Numbered from the stretch's first letter, positions 34,855-47,042 are shown. The stretch is 64,000 nt of DNA from Sorghum bicolor (GCF_000003195.3 NC_012871.2:7613997-7677996); one strand, 5' to 3'. Notes: generated by a model not told the origin, from the sequence alone. Translations and numbers: made by a program.

Positions 34855-34975
34855 GGAATGTTTTAGAGTTGACAAGGCCACCTATGTGTATTTTAGAGTC
34901 GACAAGGATTTGGGTGTTTTAGAGCCTACTAGGAATGTTTTAGAGTCCACAAGGCCACCTAACGTGTATAAATAC
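34855..34975 (+). repeat. 77-bp tandem repeat before a TATA-like motif
   Basis: 'ggaatgttttagagt' followed by 'acaaggccaccta' occurs at 34855 and 34932 (77-bp step), with a related 'ttttagagtcgacaagg' between. A TATA-like 'gtataaatacc' follows at about 34966. It looks like the U3 of an LTR remnant. No ends were identified. Confidence 0.45.
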
Positions 34976-35537
34976 CGTCCAGAAAAAGTAAATCTATTTG
35001 TGTTTTGATTGATTGGATACCTCAATCAGAATCAGATGTGACTCTTCATATTTACTAGGAAAATATGTCCGTGCGTTGCAACGGGACATATAGACAGTAC
35101 TTATTGTATGGTGTTCTTATCAATAATAATAGGCTGCTATTGTTTGTTGGATTTAGTTGTGTCTTGCCTAACCTAAGACCAAATAATTTCAAGGCTCGTA
35201 ACAAATGTTAGAGCAATAAAAAACTAATCTTGCATAGGAAATTAGCAGAAGATTGCCTCAACTTGAATACTCTGAAAGTGGCGTATGGCTATGCCCCCGT
35301 ATACAATATTTTCCCACACGGACCGCGAGGACTGTATCCAAATCCAATGCGAGATCTGTCGATTGAGATTGATAGAAGTCTGAACAGACGATATACAGCT
35401 ATATTCCAATTTTCAAAAGATAATATAATAATAACAACACCACAAATTAATCTGGTAAGTTGGAAGCACCGCTTGTGACGTCAAAACGATAGAGCGCAGA
35501 TGCATTTGGCGTTACAAAGTCCCTGACTGACCAGACA

Positions 35538-35888
35538 TGATGGCAGCGGTGTAGTTGTTCTCGGTGCAGAGGTGCGCGAGGACGTCCAGGTCAAATCGAG
35601 AGTCATCGCGGAGCCAGTAGTAGTTGTTGACGCGGACGTTGCCATGCTCGATGATATGGCATGGCACCTTCTTGGCCACCGACGGCGCTGCCTCCATCTC
35701 TACGAAGGAAGCACCGCGGTAACAGGAGAAGGCCCGATGCCGAAGAAGGAGAGGAGGAGGAGAGTGCGGCGGCGCGAGAGCGAGGACGCGGCGAGGGCTG
35801 GGGAGAAGGTGCGATGCGCGCAGGGGAGAAGCACGGGAACGGGAGGGGGCAGATGAGGGAAGGAGCCGGCCAGCCGGAGCATCGCCAC
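35538..35888 (-). pseudogene. Captured exon 1 of an oligopeptidase B-like (S9A) serine peptidase
   Basis: From about 35697 down to 35538 the minus strand reads a conserved S9A N-terminal propeller start (VAKKVP, then EHGNVRVNNYYWLRDDSR, then LAHLCTENNYTAAIMSG). It ends at a plausible splice donor (G|GTCAGT), so intron sequence follows, as expected for a genomic capture. The upstream part resembles an organelle-targeting leader beginning near 35888 (MAMLRLAGSFP), but it is in a different frame from the peptidase part, so a frameshift has occurred since capture. No catalytic Ser/Asp/His domain is present. The fragment lies inside the Helitron in the same orientation. The parental gene should exist elsewhere in the genome. 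Confidence 0.75.
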
Positions 35889-36040
35889 CCTTTATAGAGC
35901 GAGTCCAAGCTGGTTCACGGGAGAGGCCAGACGAAAAATAGTTCAGACCAAAAAAGAGATTGAAATTTTGCCTCTTGAAAGCCCGGTCGATGGACTCGTA
36001 TAGGGACACTGTAGACTGCTAATTGTAAATCACATATAAT

Positions 36041-36140
36041 CCTATATATATACGGATACTGATGAAAGACATGGTGAACATATAAAGATACCTATATATA
36101 CACAGGTACTGATGAAAGACATGGTGAACATATAAAGATA
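36041..36140 (-). repeat. Two 50-bp tandem units near the Helitron 5' end
   Basis: Units 36041-36090 and 36091-36140 both begin 'cctatatata' and contain 'actgatgaaagacatggtga' and 'tataaagata', with only a few differences between them. They lie just inside the Helitron 5' terminus. Confidence 0.75.
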
Positions 36141-36469
36141 TGGTGAACTGAAATTTTCACAATTTATTATTAGGTATAGATAAGTTGGCGAGACTTATGC
36201 CGATCGGAAACTTTTATACAAAGTCTCCGAGATTCCTAACTTTGACTCAGCTTAGCAGATTTTATGGTCTTCATTCAATTTGGCTGTAAGCATATGCCTC
36301 CGTATTTTTAAGTGAAGCTTCCATAAAACACCTAAGGACGAATCTAAACATCAGCACATCGGCCATTTTTTTATCTAAGGACAATAGCATATATCGGTCA
36401 TTTTTCACATTTTCATACTTCTTGCCACATGTTGGGTACTGCTTGAAATATCTCTCATTAATTAAGAGC

Positions 36470-37067
36470 TCTAGGTAGACGATCTGCTTGTATCATCTCC
36501 ACCATGTGCAAATTCTCAACGACCATCTAGGCCTCCCAACTTGAAGATCACTTGCCAAAATTGTTTCTCTTTGTTACAAGAGGCAGAACACTCTTCCAAA
36601 TGAGATCACCAACCTGAAATGGTTTGCTTAAACCCTCTAGTTGCAGACCATGAACATGAGTTTTGTCCTCAAAGTGCCCTTAGGGTCTTCATATCTCGTA
36701 TTTGATCTAGAGTGATGATAAGTTATTATACGAGTTAGAACAGTAGCCTGTCCTTATACGAGTAAGAACAACAACACACGTCTAACGAAATAGTCCAATT
36801 CAAAAACATGTCCAACGACGGTATACAATCCGAATCCAAGACGTATTGTAATAGATTACATGATCGTTGGCTAAATCTCCAAGGCATAAATCATCTAGGT
36901 AACTACAAGACAGGCTATACATTGTGCATTTGGTGAGGATACAAATCTAATATAATTCCAATACTATACTGAAACAGGTGAACCATTACATATATCTTTG
37001 AGCCACAAGTCATCTAGGTAGCTGAAACAAGATATATGTTCTAAGTTAACTACACAACAAGATGTCA

Positions 37068-37099
<32 letters not shown>

Positions 37100-37960
37100 T
37101 CTGTTGTAATGTATGAACATGTTTGGTAGTGTACAATGAACAAAAATAGAGCTAGCCTTTACCACGGAAATGGTAAGAGTCCATCTATTATACCAATATT
37201 CAGCTATTACAATATTCATTTATACTTATTGTTTCTAGGAAGTTTTGCTAAAAAATGTAGGATGCACAAATCTCATCACGAAAAGGGTAGAATAGCATAA
37301 TAACAGGGTTCAGAAGAGATTAGGGTTTAAGGTGTGAAAAGTAGATATATCTTTATGATCGATTGAGTATCCCTGATCGCCCATGACGTTTCATATTTAT
37401 GGAGTGGGCAGCCTTATATTCCCGAGACGCTCTTGGCCATCTTGTATGGATGTTCACCACTTGTCAAATTTGTTTCTCTTTGTTCCAAGAGACATACTAC
37501 TTCATGTCTATACTCCATCTCAAAAGGGGTAACATTAGTATCACCATCTCTAGAGATACGGTGAACCCATAAACTCTTACACAAAACTTCATGTCATCTC
37601 CTAGGATTATACTCAATTTTCTTCTTGAAACGTTTTATTGATCTCATTACTAAACTCAGCCTAACCATGTGAATATGGAGATGAATTGAGCAGTTTAAGT
37701 TTATATGGCTCAAAAATTCACATACCTCTTTCGAAGATAAAAAAGTACCTTGGTCCGCAGTTGAAGTTTGAGGTATGCCAAACCTATGAAGAATATGATT
37801 AATAATTAACCCAATTACCTCCTTGTGTGTCAAGTTCTTCAAAGGTACATTTTAAATTTGTTTTAAAAAAGGTACAATTTTGGTTCACTTCATGAAATAA
37901 TTTGTAGCCATCAACACAAAAGTGATGTCCCTTAGAGAAAAGGAGGATGGATCTGTCTGA
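36470..37960 (-). pseudogene. Degenerate Ty3/gypsy pol (integrase) remnant
   Basis: On the minus strand, 37594-37842 reads an integrase-core-like stretch (ILHRFGIPQTSTADQG). It continues past a stop into HEVLCKSLWVHRISRDG...VTPFEMEYRHEV (about 37440-37590), the conserved C-terminal integrase pattern of grass gypsy elements. Farther down, toward 36470, more decayed pieces recall the end of pol. Several stops and frameshifts are present and LTRs were not identified. Confidence 0.65.
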
Positions 37961-37962
37961 TG

Positions 37963-38951
37963 AAGTCTAATTTTCCTTTTTTGCCATTTAACTATCGCTA
38001 GAGTCTAGTTCAATTCTCGCCATCAAACTCCATAGCAAGGTATCTTTTACCATTGAACTATAGAAATCGGGCAACTTTGGCTATCAGCTAGTTTCAAAAG
38101 TGATTTTCCAATATATATGTATTTTTTTTAAAAAAAAATAGAATTAGATTAAACCTTAAAAATTAGTAAATTTAATTAAAAAAATATGAAATAAGTGTCA
38201 ATTGTTTTCTAAAAATATAATCTATCTACCGGTGCTCTATTGAGTTATTGGAATTGGACATTACTTGTCCTTGTTGCTATTGTTTTATTGCTCGTAGGAG
38301 CAACCACTATTTATTTAAATTATTGTTTGTGTAATATTAGACCAAGTATATCAACAAAAAGGATCTACTATGCATTCCTAGTAGACGGAAGATCTCAAAG
38401 GTGACGACAACCTTTTGTGGATTGCATGCTCCACCACATATTGAATTATACTCCGTACCGTAGATGCATCTTTTTCTAAAATTTAGGTATTGCATGGCTA
38501 GAGCTTTACTTGATCGGTTGACTAGGTAATATGTTTCAAATACGGTAGGAATTCATACAACAAGTAATGAACATAAAGTAAAGCACAAGAGTTTCATGTA
38601 ATTTAAATAAACACTGATGCAACTACGAGCAATAAAACACTGGCAACAGGAATAAGTAAGATCCAAAAAAAACTCTAAATAGAGAACCTTATATAGATTG
38701 TGTTTGTAGAAATATGTTGTACTTTTCTTATTTAAAATAAACTAGTTGTCAATTTTGAAAGACTTACCCAAATTTAATTTTATTATTTTTAAAAAGTACA
38801 TATGCATAGGCAAAACCATAGTTGAAAGTTGAAACTAGTTGAAGACCAAAATTGTCTAAATTTTGATAGTTGAATAGCCAGAGATATTAATTTTGGAGTT
38901 TGACGGCCAAAATGGGACTCGGACTACAGTTTGGTGGCCAAAATTAAACTT
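37963..38951. mobile_element. ~1-kb element with long, diverged inverted ends
   Basis: About 95 bp at each end are inverted and partly matching: 'aagtctaattttcc' on the left against 'aaattaaactt' on the right, 'gccatcaaactcca' against 'tggagtttgacggc', and 'ttgaactatag' against 'gatagttgaata'. Long inverted ends suggest a Mutator-like (MULE-type) non-autonomous element. The interior is AT-rich and non-coding. Target duplication not resolved. Confidence 0.45.
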
Positions 38952-39807
38952 TGTATCAGAATAATATATACTAGAAACCAATTGAAAATTAGGAAATGCC
39001 AATAATTTAATAGCATCACCAAAAGACAACAACGATAAAGTTGCAAGAAAAAATAATGAAAAAAAAAGTTGCATGCGTTGAGAACATGAAGAAAAAAAGA
39101 GTAAAGAACTAGATTAGCTTAGCCCGCTCTATCAGAAGGAGTAGAGCAGGGGGTTCAGCGACGATGGGCTTTGGGTCCGTAGTCAGTAGTCTGCAGGCAT
39201 TTCGCTGTTCAATCCATGTACCTTGTAGTGTTTTGATGTGAAATTCAGTTTATATTCCACATCAAACCATTCCAACACAGATGGATTAAGGGCATCCAAA
39301 CAAGCTCTTAGGGTAACAATTTGATTGACACGTTATAGTTCAAAATGGGTCTCAGGCACATAATCAATCAATGGTAGTAATACAGAGGAATTACACTTGA
39401 TTGCAGGCATCTCCTAATCACCACCACACCGCCCCAGTTTATTTACCTCAGAAAACATTTTACTGTATCCATGGAGTCTTATACAAACCATCTTATTTGT
39501 AGAGCTTATGATGAAAAGGATTTCACATTGTCAGCCCCCTAAAAACCAATAATCTCAAGCAGCAAAACAACTAAACAAACACAAAGCTTAACAGTTACTA
39601 CACTGATCGTTAATTTTCTTCCTACACAGAAGAACCATATTTTCTTGAATTGCAGGGTTCCCCCTCAGCTTCTTTGAAATGCCTCCTTGCTTTCTCTCTG
39701 AAAACTCACACCGGTGTACAACTTAGAAACTGGTCACGGAACGAGGCAGACATGGATTTCAGAAGAGCTTACAAAATCACCTGCTACCTGGAAAGTGATC
39801 CAAGAGC

Positions 39808-42800
39808 TCATTCCGAAACCGGCTTCTGAGCAAGAAAGAAGTACATTGGTGTGAAGATCTCCTTCCTGTAGTTGTTTATACAACAGTAAGCAAATGCGAG
39901 GAAAGATTCAACGGAAAGAGTATAATATTGGAGTTACTGAAATTCTTTCTAGTCATGTGCTCCTTCTTCTAGCTCAGAAAAGGCAGACTTACTTTCCGCC
40001 CTCTACGAGACCTTCTGCAGCCTTCTCTAGGAAATTAGAGACCCTCTCACTGCCCTGTGGAGCAAGACCAACATATTCCAAGGCCTTGACCTGAACAATA
40101 TCGAAAACAGACTCTCAGTGCCAAATCATAAAGCTTCTACTATCCCCTACTGAATTGTTGGTTGTCATCCTGTGATAGAGAATGGCAACTTATTTGATTG
40201 TGTGGAACAATTTTGATAGTACAACTAACAAATGAAGTATCTGAAAAAAAAAAACAGACTATTTATTGGCCTCACCATTGTGCGAGTAATCATGCGTCCC
40301 ACAGAAGTCAAACGGAAGCTACTCAGGGAAAATCGGCTTGGATCCAAGGGCAAGTACCAAGGCAAGGGGGAATCTTCAGCAAGATCCTTATCCCAAACAA
40401 CCTGATGATGAAAAAAGACTTACATATCTACACACAACGGCTAAGCCATGAAACCACATCATATCAAGCAGAATGAAATAACAGTAGTGTATATTGCTTT
40501 GTCAATGGTGGATTTACCCCTAGGTGGACTGTAGCAGAACATGATCAGAAAACAGGGGAAAGCATAATATTTATCTTACCTCAAACCCAGCATCTTTTAC
40601 TGCTTGAAGACATTGCCGAGTGCTTCTGATATCTGGCAGGCCATTGCCAAGCTCAATTTCATCCTTGATCCTTTTGTGGGTTGCATTGTTAGGATCATAG
40701 TGATCAGTAATGCACCACTCATACACAGCAAAGCACTGACCAGGCTTCAACACACGATATATCTCCTTATAGCAACCAACCTTTGCAAGAAAAGTAGCAA
40801 TTTAGTTTCCATTACAAGAGGAAACAAAATTGATGATAAAGCTTAGTAAACAAGTGACAGTTTGAAAAGGTTGAAATCTTACTGGATCAGGTGCATGACA
40901 TGTCGCCTCAATGGCATAAACAGCATCGAAAGTGTTGTCATCGAACGGCATTTTCATGAAGTCTGCCTGCATTACAGACAAATATAAGTGTTGTCCTTTA
41001 GCTTAACAGTAATTCAAGAACTCTATCTACAGGCATCGAACTCTGTTGAATGGCATCTTCACAAAGTCAGCATCTATTATATATATGGCAAAAATGTGGA
41101 CAATATTCTAAGCTCCATCGTAAAACATCATTTTTGCAACTTCTTTATACAGCATTGCAAATGCGTAGAACTATTAGTGTAACAAAATTTGCTCTAAAAA
41201 GAGGTTAATCACTATCATTCTCAACATAAATCGAACTGCAAAGGCTAATTGGTTAACACCAAAGGTAGCTGAAAGAGTAGCAAGAGTTAAAGCAAGGAAG
41301 AAATGTGCTAGTGGATAGGCTAACTGTACCTTGACAAAATCACAGGTTCCACTAATTCCTGCCAAACGATTGAGCTCCTGAATGTTGAAATGTCATGTTA
41401 GCATATGAGCAACATGATACTGTAACAATGGAAGTGTCGATTTAACAATGTGTTTCAAATGACCTTTCCCCTGGTTATCTGGTACTCATTGTTATTCAAT
41501 CCGGTAACTGAAGTTGAGCTGCACAAAAACCATTGCATGATTCAGTTGGCTGTGGGTTTTAGCAGAAAATGGATAAATACTGAAATAAAAGAAGGAAGTG
41601 CTATAAATATAAAGACCAAGAGAAAGCACTGTCCCTCCAAAGCAAATTCACCATAATTGTAACTTTTACTACCTCTGATTTCAAGTGTAGGTTGTTTAGG
41701 ACATTTACACGGTCTCCAATATGACACTTTGACTTGCAATTTTACTACCTCTGACTTGCAATTTTTTTACAATATACCATTTTGAATAGTGAAAAATATA
41801 TACAATGAAAGTATTTATCATGATGAATATGGTAACCATGTGTTACATCTTGATGGTCCAAGTAAAGACAATTGAACAGATAAATCCTGAAAGGCTAAAA
41901 CGATCTACATTTCGAATCAGAGTAAGTGATAATGATTAACCAACCATAACACATTGGCCACACGTGTTAAAAAGTTACAGGTGAGGACATCAAAATTCAC
42001 AAGCATTAAAGATCTTTGGCCCCAAAGAATCAAACCTAAATCTTGCAATTTCTCTCAGTGGTCCACCTATTCCACAGCCCACATCTAAAACCTACAGTTG
42101 ATAAATGAAAAGGCACACCTCTTGTTAGTGAAGAGCAACAAGAACCATTGCGAATTAAATTTTAACAGGGAAACTGACCTTCATTCCTGGCTTCAAACCA
42201 AGTTGCAGGGCAAGAAAATGCTCATGTCGCTTGATGCTTTCGCGTAAGGATTCTCCATTCCATCTAACATAATAAGCATAGTTCAATTACCAAAGGCCAT
42301 AAATAAGTATAAGCATATAACATTATGTTAACTCTCTAGTTTATTTGGAATAGGCACACAACATTTCTTTTGTCCTGACAAATGAAGACCAACAATTTAC
42401 TCTTTATGCAAGGGAGCCCTCAGGCCTCACCTGTGAGCAAAGTGGAAGGATTCACCCCAACCATACTCATAGAAGCTAGTGGCTAGATCATAGTATTTAT
42501 TAACCTGAAAAATCAGGGAAATGTCAGCTTCTGATGTATATCTTCTCTCAAGTATGTAAAAGTGCCAAGAAGCAAATAGCCTCAACTTCAATGATGGTAA
42601 GATGCATCATGAGGCTATGCACAGCAAAAAACATGTTTCAGCACCACTGATCTGTTATACTAAAGATGTACTTCTGCCCAACTTTTAACTATTTTTCTAA
42701 TAATATATTCTCAATGGAATCTAATCAAGTAGAATTGCAAGCTGAGAAATATTAGGTTGCACCAGCTGCAACTAACTAGAGATTTATAGTACAGCTCGAA

Positions 42801-44812
42801 TAAGGGCCATCAAATTTACACACAACATAAAATTCCCTCTTCAAAAGGTTATATTACCATATCAGTATAGTTGGACTTTCTTGCTTCCTCCTTCCCTCCA
42901 TAGTAACCATGATATTTCTCATACCTGTAAAATAAAAAATAACGTAAAATAGAGATAATTAAGGAATAATGGCATTAGAGATTGTCTAGCAGATTCACTG
43001 TATATGTCTAGGATCTCTCCTCAACCTGCAGTAATCATGTAAATCCCGGTTGTGAGGTGTTTTGCCTTATCACTCTACAAATGGACAAGTGTCTCTTGGA
43101 AAGCGAAAGAACATAAGCATCCTTGAACCAGGATGCTAGTTCCATTTAGCCATTCGAACAGTATGTTTGATGCATTTGAGAAAAATGAATATCTTGGTAG
43201 CTCCTTAATGGCATGTACGGAGTACTATACGAAAGGACAGGTGAGACCTTGTTTACTTCCTAAACTAGGCCTTGTTTAGATGCGAAAATTTTTTGGATTT
43301 TGACACTGTAGCACTTTCGTTTTTATTTGACAAACATTGTCCAATCATGGAGTAACTAGGATCAAAAGATTCGTCTCGCGATTTACAGGCAAACTGTGCA
43401 ATTAGTTTTTGTTTTCATCTATGTTTAATGCTCCATGCATGTGCCGCAAGATTAAATGTGACAGGGAATCTTGAAAAGTTTTTTATTTTTGGGATGAACT
43501 AAACAAGACCTAAAAACTTTTCAAGATTCCCCATCACATCGAATCTTTAGACGCATGCATGAAGCATTAAATATAGACAAAAATAAAAACTAATTGCACA
43601 GTTTGCCTGTAATTTGCGACACGAATCTTTTGAGCCTAGTTAATCTATGATTGGACATGGACAATATTTATCAAATACAAACAAAAGTGCTATAGTCCCG
43701 AAATTTTTTCGGCCAGCAACTAAAACAAGGCCTGAATAACTTAACCTGACACATGCTGGACAGGTTGGACCAGAAGCTGTCAATAATGTTCTGACAAACA
43801 GTATACAGTTCAGTACCATGGGCAATATATTAGGCCCTGTTTAGTTCCCTACCAAAAATTTTTTCATCCATCCCATCGAATCTTTGGACACATGCATGGA
43901 ACATTAAATGTAGATAAAAAAATAAACTAATTACACAGTTTAGTTAAGAATCGCGAGACGAATCTTTTAAGCCTAGTTACTCCATGATTAGCCTTAAGTG
44001 CTACAGTAACCCACATATGCTAATGACAGATTAATTATGCTTAATAAATTTGTCTTGCAGTTTCCTGACGAGCTATGTAATTTGTTTTTTTATTAGTTTC
44101 TAAAAACCCCTCCCGACATCCTTCCGACACATCCGATGTGACACCCAAAAAATTTTCGTTCCCAATCTAAACAGGCCCTAAATGGAACCCCATTAGGGGT
44201 TGGTTGGGGTTCTAATTAGGCTTAAAAGATTCGTCTCGCAAATTACCCTCTAGCCATGTTTTTAGTTTCATAAATAGTCTACATTAGTATTATGCATGTG
44301 TCTAAATATTCGATATGACGGGTGGTAAACTTTACCGCTCATAACCAAGCAGCCCCTTACATAAATACACACTTGGCTACAGATAGTGACATAGAGGGCA
44401 AATATCAGATGTTGACATTTTCCTACCCAACTATTAACGGAAGATCCTACCAACAGAAGTAAAACGATGATCCTACCAACAGAAGTAACCAAAAAAAAAG
44501 TATTCTTTTATTTTATTTTAGACCTACAAAGTACAAACACACAAAGGATGCCTGGAAATCAAATCTGCAGGGGCAGGGCACAAAAAGCAATTGCAATTAT
44601 TTAAGGCGTAAACTACATTAACTCCTCTTTATTATTATTCCTATGAACATCGTCACGAGCTTTGCCGTATCCAATAGAACAGAGACATGGCAACCGAAAA
44701 GGAAGCTGGGCAGATCCAGAGGAACGTACTCATCGACGGCCGACTTCACTCCCTCCTTGTCGATCTTCCCTCCGAGGCCAGAAGCAAGATCCAGCGCTCC
44801 CGACTTGGACAT
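39808..44812 (-). CDS. SMT1: Cycloartenol C-24 methyltransferase (sterol methyltransferase 1)
   Basis: Twelve coding exons, all with GT-AG junctions in phase: 44730-44812, 42858-42924, 42431-42504, 42179-42263, 42036-42091, 41464-41518, 41330-41377, 40883-40966, 40580-40780, 40276-40401, 39993-40090 and 39808-39865. They give 344 aa, the usual plant SMT1 length. The start [12 protein letters not shown], the sterol-binding region [18 protein letters not shown] motif [10 protein letters not shown] (105-113) and EATCHAPDP are present. The enzyme moves a methyl group from S-adenosylmethionine to C-24 of cycloartenol, making 24-methylenecycloartanol, the first committed step to phytosterols, at the ER membrane. 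Intron 1 (1.8 kb) holds several MITEs. A 5'UTR intron is likely (acceptor TTGCAG at 44849-44854; first exon about 45320-45420). No lesion seen. Confidence 0.96.
43268..43510. mobile_element. Tourist-like MITE in SMT1 intron 1
   Basis: Ends GGCCTTGTTTAGATG and GAACTAAACAAGACC are inverted. The interior has the family core ('caaaagattcgtctcgcg', 'gtgcaattagtttttgtttt'). The same family occurs at 46800, 58213, 58741 and 61155. Flanking trinucleotides are CTA/TAA, not identical. Confidence 0.75.
43511..43732. mobile_element. Second Tourist-like MITE, abutting the first in opposite orientation
   Basis: Starts inside the family sequence right after 43510 ('aaaaacttttcaagattccc') and ends CTAAAACAAGGCC. 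Its own outer left end is missing, so the pair looks like an insertion or rearrangement of one copy at the end of another. Confidence 0.65.
43833..44178. mobile_element. MITE of a related family in SMT1 intron 1
   Basis: Left GGCCCTGTTTAGTTCCC and right GGGAACG-like...TCTAAACAGGCCC ends are inverted, flanked by TTA and TAA. It is longer than the neighbouring family and contains 'taatgacagattaattatgc'. Confidence 0.65.
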
Positions 44813-45319
44813 CGTGTAGTGTAGGCGGCCGGTACGGATCGAATGCACCTGCAATACTTGCTGTCAGAGACCAGAGTCCTCCACACGTTTCTTCAAAACC
44901 ACGCCCAATACATGTATACGTGAACAGATGAAAAGGATGTCTCTTCTCTCTCTGCCCACTAAAAAAGAGAGAAAAAATTCGAGCTTTCGGCAAAGCAAGT
45001 AATCGAAACAGTGATAGCGACTGGGTGAGTGGTGGCAGGCTGGCAGCAATGCACAGCAGAAAACAAACGGGTTTCAAAGGTGAGGACAAGACAGAAAGGG
45101 CGCAAAAAATACGTCAGGACCGAAGAAATCTGGGAAACGCTAAACTGCATTCGCGCTCAAGCAAGCAGGCGGAGGAATCGTCAGAGAACTGGACGGATCC
45201 GGGAGGAAGAAATCAAGAACGGTGTGGGTATATGTATGTTCCTATCCACGGCGGAGAAACGATTCTGCAGGGCCAAGAACGGGCAATCGATTTCAGAAGT
45301 AGTGGGGGTGGGGGAAAGC

Positions 45320-45620
45320 TAACCCGTGGGCGGAAGCCGGCGCGCGGCAGCGGACAGTGCTCGCCGGGGCGGGTGGCGGAGGTGCTGCTGCGGTGGTGCC
45401 TCGCTGCTGACGACGAGCAGCGGGCCGCGCGTTCACTCTGCCCCGAGGTAGAGAGCGGTTCGTACCGACTGAGGAGTAGATTCGCCGAGGATTCGAAGAC
45501 GGCTACGGCTGTGCAGCCGCCGCCCGTGCAGGAGGGATTTGGAGACGAGGACGAGCGGCGCGGGTGCGGGTGCGTTTGGTTGTGGCGGAGGCGGATGATG
45601 AGGGGTCACGGGGATCGGGA
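45320..45620 (-). promoter_or_regulatory. GC-rich leader/promoter region of SMT1
   Basis: This GC-rich block upstream of the SMT1 coding start is bounded by AT-rich DNA. A possible splice donor (CACGG|GTTAGC, about 45323-45330) could join a non-coding first exon to the acceptor at 44849. No clear TATA box was seen. Long open frames on the plus strand here reflect composition only. Confidence 0.4.
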
Positions 45621-45649
45621 GTGTTTTAACTTTTAAAGAAGTCGTTATG

Positions 45650-46520
45650 ATGTACTCGTAGCTTATTTTTATATATAGGTTTATTTACAATAATTTTGTA
45701 GATATAGAATAAAAATTATTCTATATAAAATAAATGAATGGAATTGATATAATAAGAAAATTGTAAAAAAAAAGGGGAACTCATTAAATAAAATATTATT
45801 TTTCTTTTACCATTTTAATCGCGAACTTGAAGAGATAGCCATTCGAATAAAAATCTGTCAAGAAATTAAAAGAAATACCTCTTCGGAATGCCTGTTTAAA
45901 AGAAATCTATTGAAAAAAAAAAAGAAATACCTCTTCAGAATACCCTTTAATTTAAAAAGTGACAGCTATTCGAATAAAAAACACTCTCTACTTGCATATT
46001 TAGAGCATCTTTAAGAGTTTCTTTTAAATTCACTTTCTAAATCATTATTTGTTATGATCTTTGGTAATGAATCTAACGTTACTTGTTTACTATGATGATA
46101 AATACTACGATCTTTTCATATGAATTCAGTTAAATTTAAGATACTTCCATTTAACACTGTTTAAAGAAATGGCGTCATTTTTAGGATGGGGCGAGCGCAT
46201 ACTATATATTTGTTATAAGAAACCGTTTCCTAGGATGATTTTTTTTTAGTTTAGCATAACCTGTTTCATACATCCTATGTCTATTTTAAATTAACAAGAC
46301 GTACACCACGAACCCGGTATTCAAACTTTGTAATATTTATTTAGGCAACTACTGTTTATCTACCAATATTTAGATATATAGCGTGATAAAAAATGGAACC
46401 ATGAACATAATTGAAAGTAGTTTCAGTCACAAATTTTGTTGCAATAAAGACAGACACGAGACAAATAATTAAGTGGTGGTGTAACGTTTTGGAGACCGTG
46501 CGGAATCATATTGACTCTTA
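45650..46520. other. No gene; AT-rich intergenic
   Basis: AT-rich sequence with a short near-duplicate 'agaaatacctcttc' (about 45870 and 45925). Nothing coding or recognisable. Confidence 0.5.
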
Positions 46521-46710
46521 GGTCAGTTTTAACGAGGATTTCATGATCTAGTTTCTAAAACATTTGTATTTTGAAAATAATGCACAAGAATTTTATCTTT
46601 ATGTCTCTACTTGCATGAAACTCTCATTATCTTTTTCATCATAAATATAGTGTCAATTCAGTATATTTAATAAACATAAAACTTTTATGAAACCTTTATT
46701 AAAACTGACC
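46521..46710. mobile_element. Tourist-like MITE, 190 bp
   Basis: GGTCAGTTTTAACGAGGATT and AACCTTTATTAAAACTGACC are inverted. Flanks are TTA/TCA. It is an intact relative of the outer element at 30522-31084, lacking the nested insertion. Confidence 0.75.
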
Positions 46711-46799
46711 TCATCAATTTTTGGGAGGCATTGTTCATTTGGCAATGGACATGACCGTTGACCGTTTGTTGACTGTTGTTGTCGATCCGATTCTACCTA

Positions 46800-47042
46800 G
46801 GCCTTGTTTAGTTCTCAGAAAATTTTGCAAAATTTTTTAGATTTCTCATCACATCAATTCTTTAGACGCATATATAAAGTATTAAATATAGATGAAAATT
46901 AAAACTAATTGCATAGTTTGATCGGAATTGACGAGACGGATCTTTTAAGTCTAGTTAGTATATTTTTGGATAATATTTGTCAAATACAAACGAAAATGAT
47001 ACTATTCCTATTTTGTAAAATTTTTTAGAACTAAACAAGACC
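46800..47042. mobile_element. Tourist-like MITE
   Basis: GGCCTTGTTTAGTTCTC and GAACTAAACAAGACC are inverted. The core has 'ttgatcggaattgacgagac' and matches 58741-58983. Confidence 0.75.

Larger units (their letters stand above)
35055..36180 (-). mobile_element. 1.1-kb Helitron carrying a captured gene fragment
   Basis: Read on the minus strand it starts TCTATACCTAATAATAAA and ends CTAG. A hairpin-forming GTCCCGTTGCAACGCACGGAC lies just inside the end. It is inserted between A and T, with no target duplication, as Helitrons do. No Rep/helicase is present, so it is non-autonomous. The cargo is the first exon of an oligopeptidase-B-like gene (35538-35888). Confidence 0.8.

Noticed and set aside
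45025..45636. 203-codon plus-strand frame upstream of SMT1
   Set aside because: Covers the GC-rich leader/promoter of SMT1 on the opposite strand, low-complexity composition, no domain.
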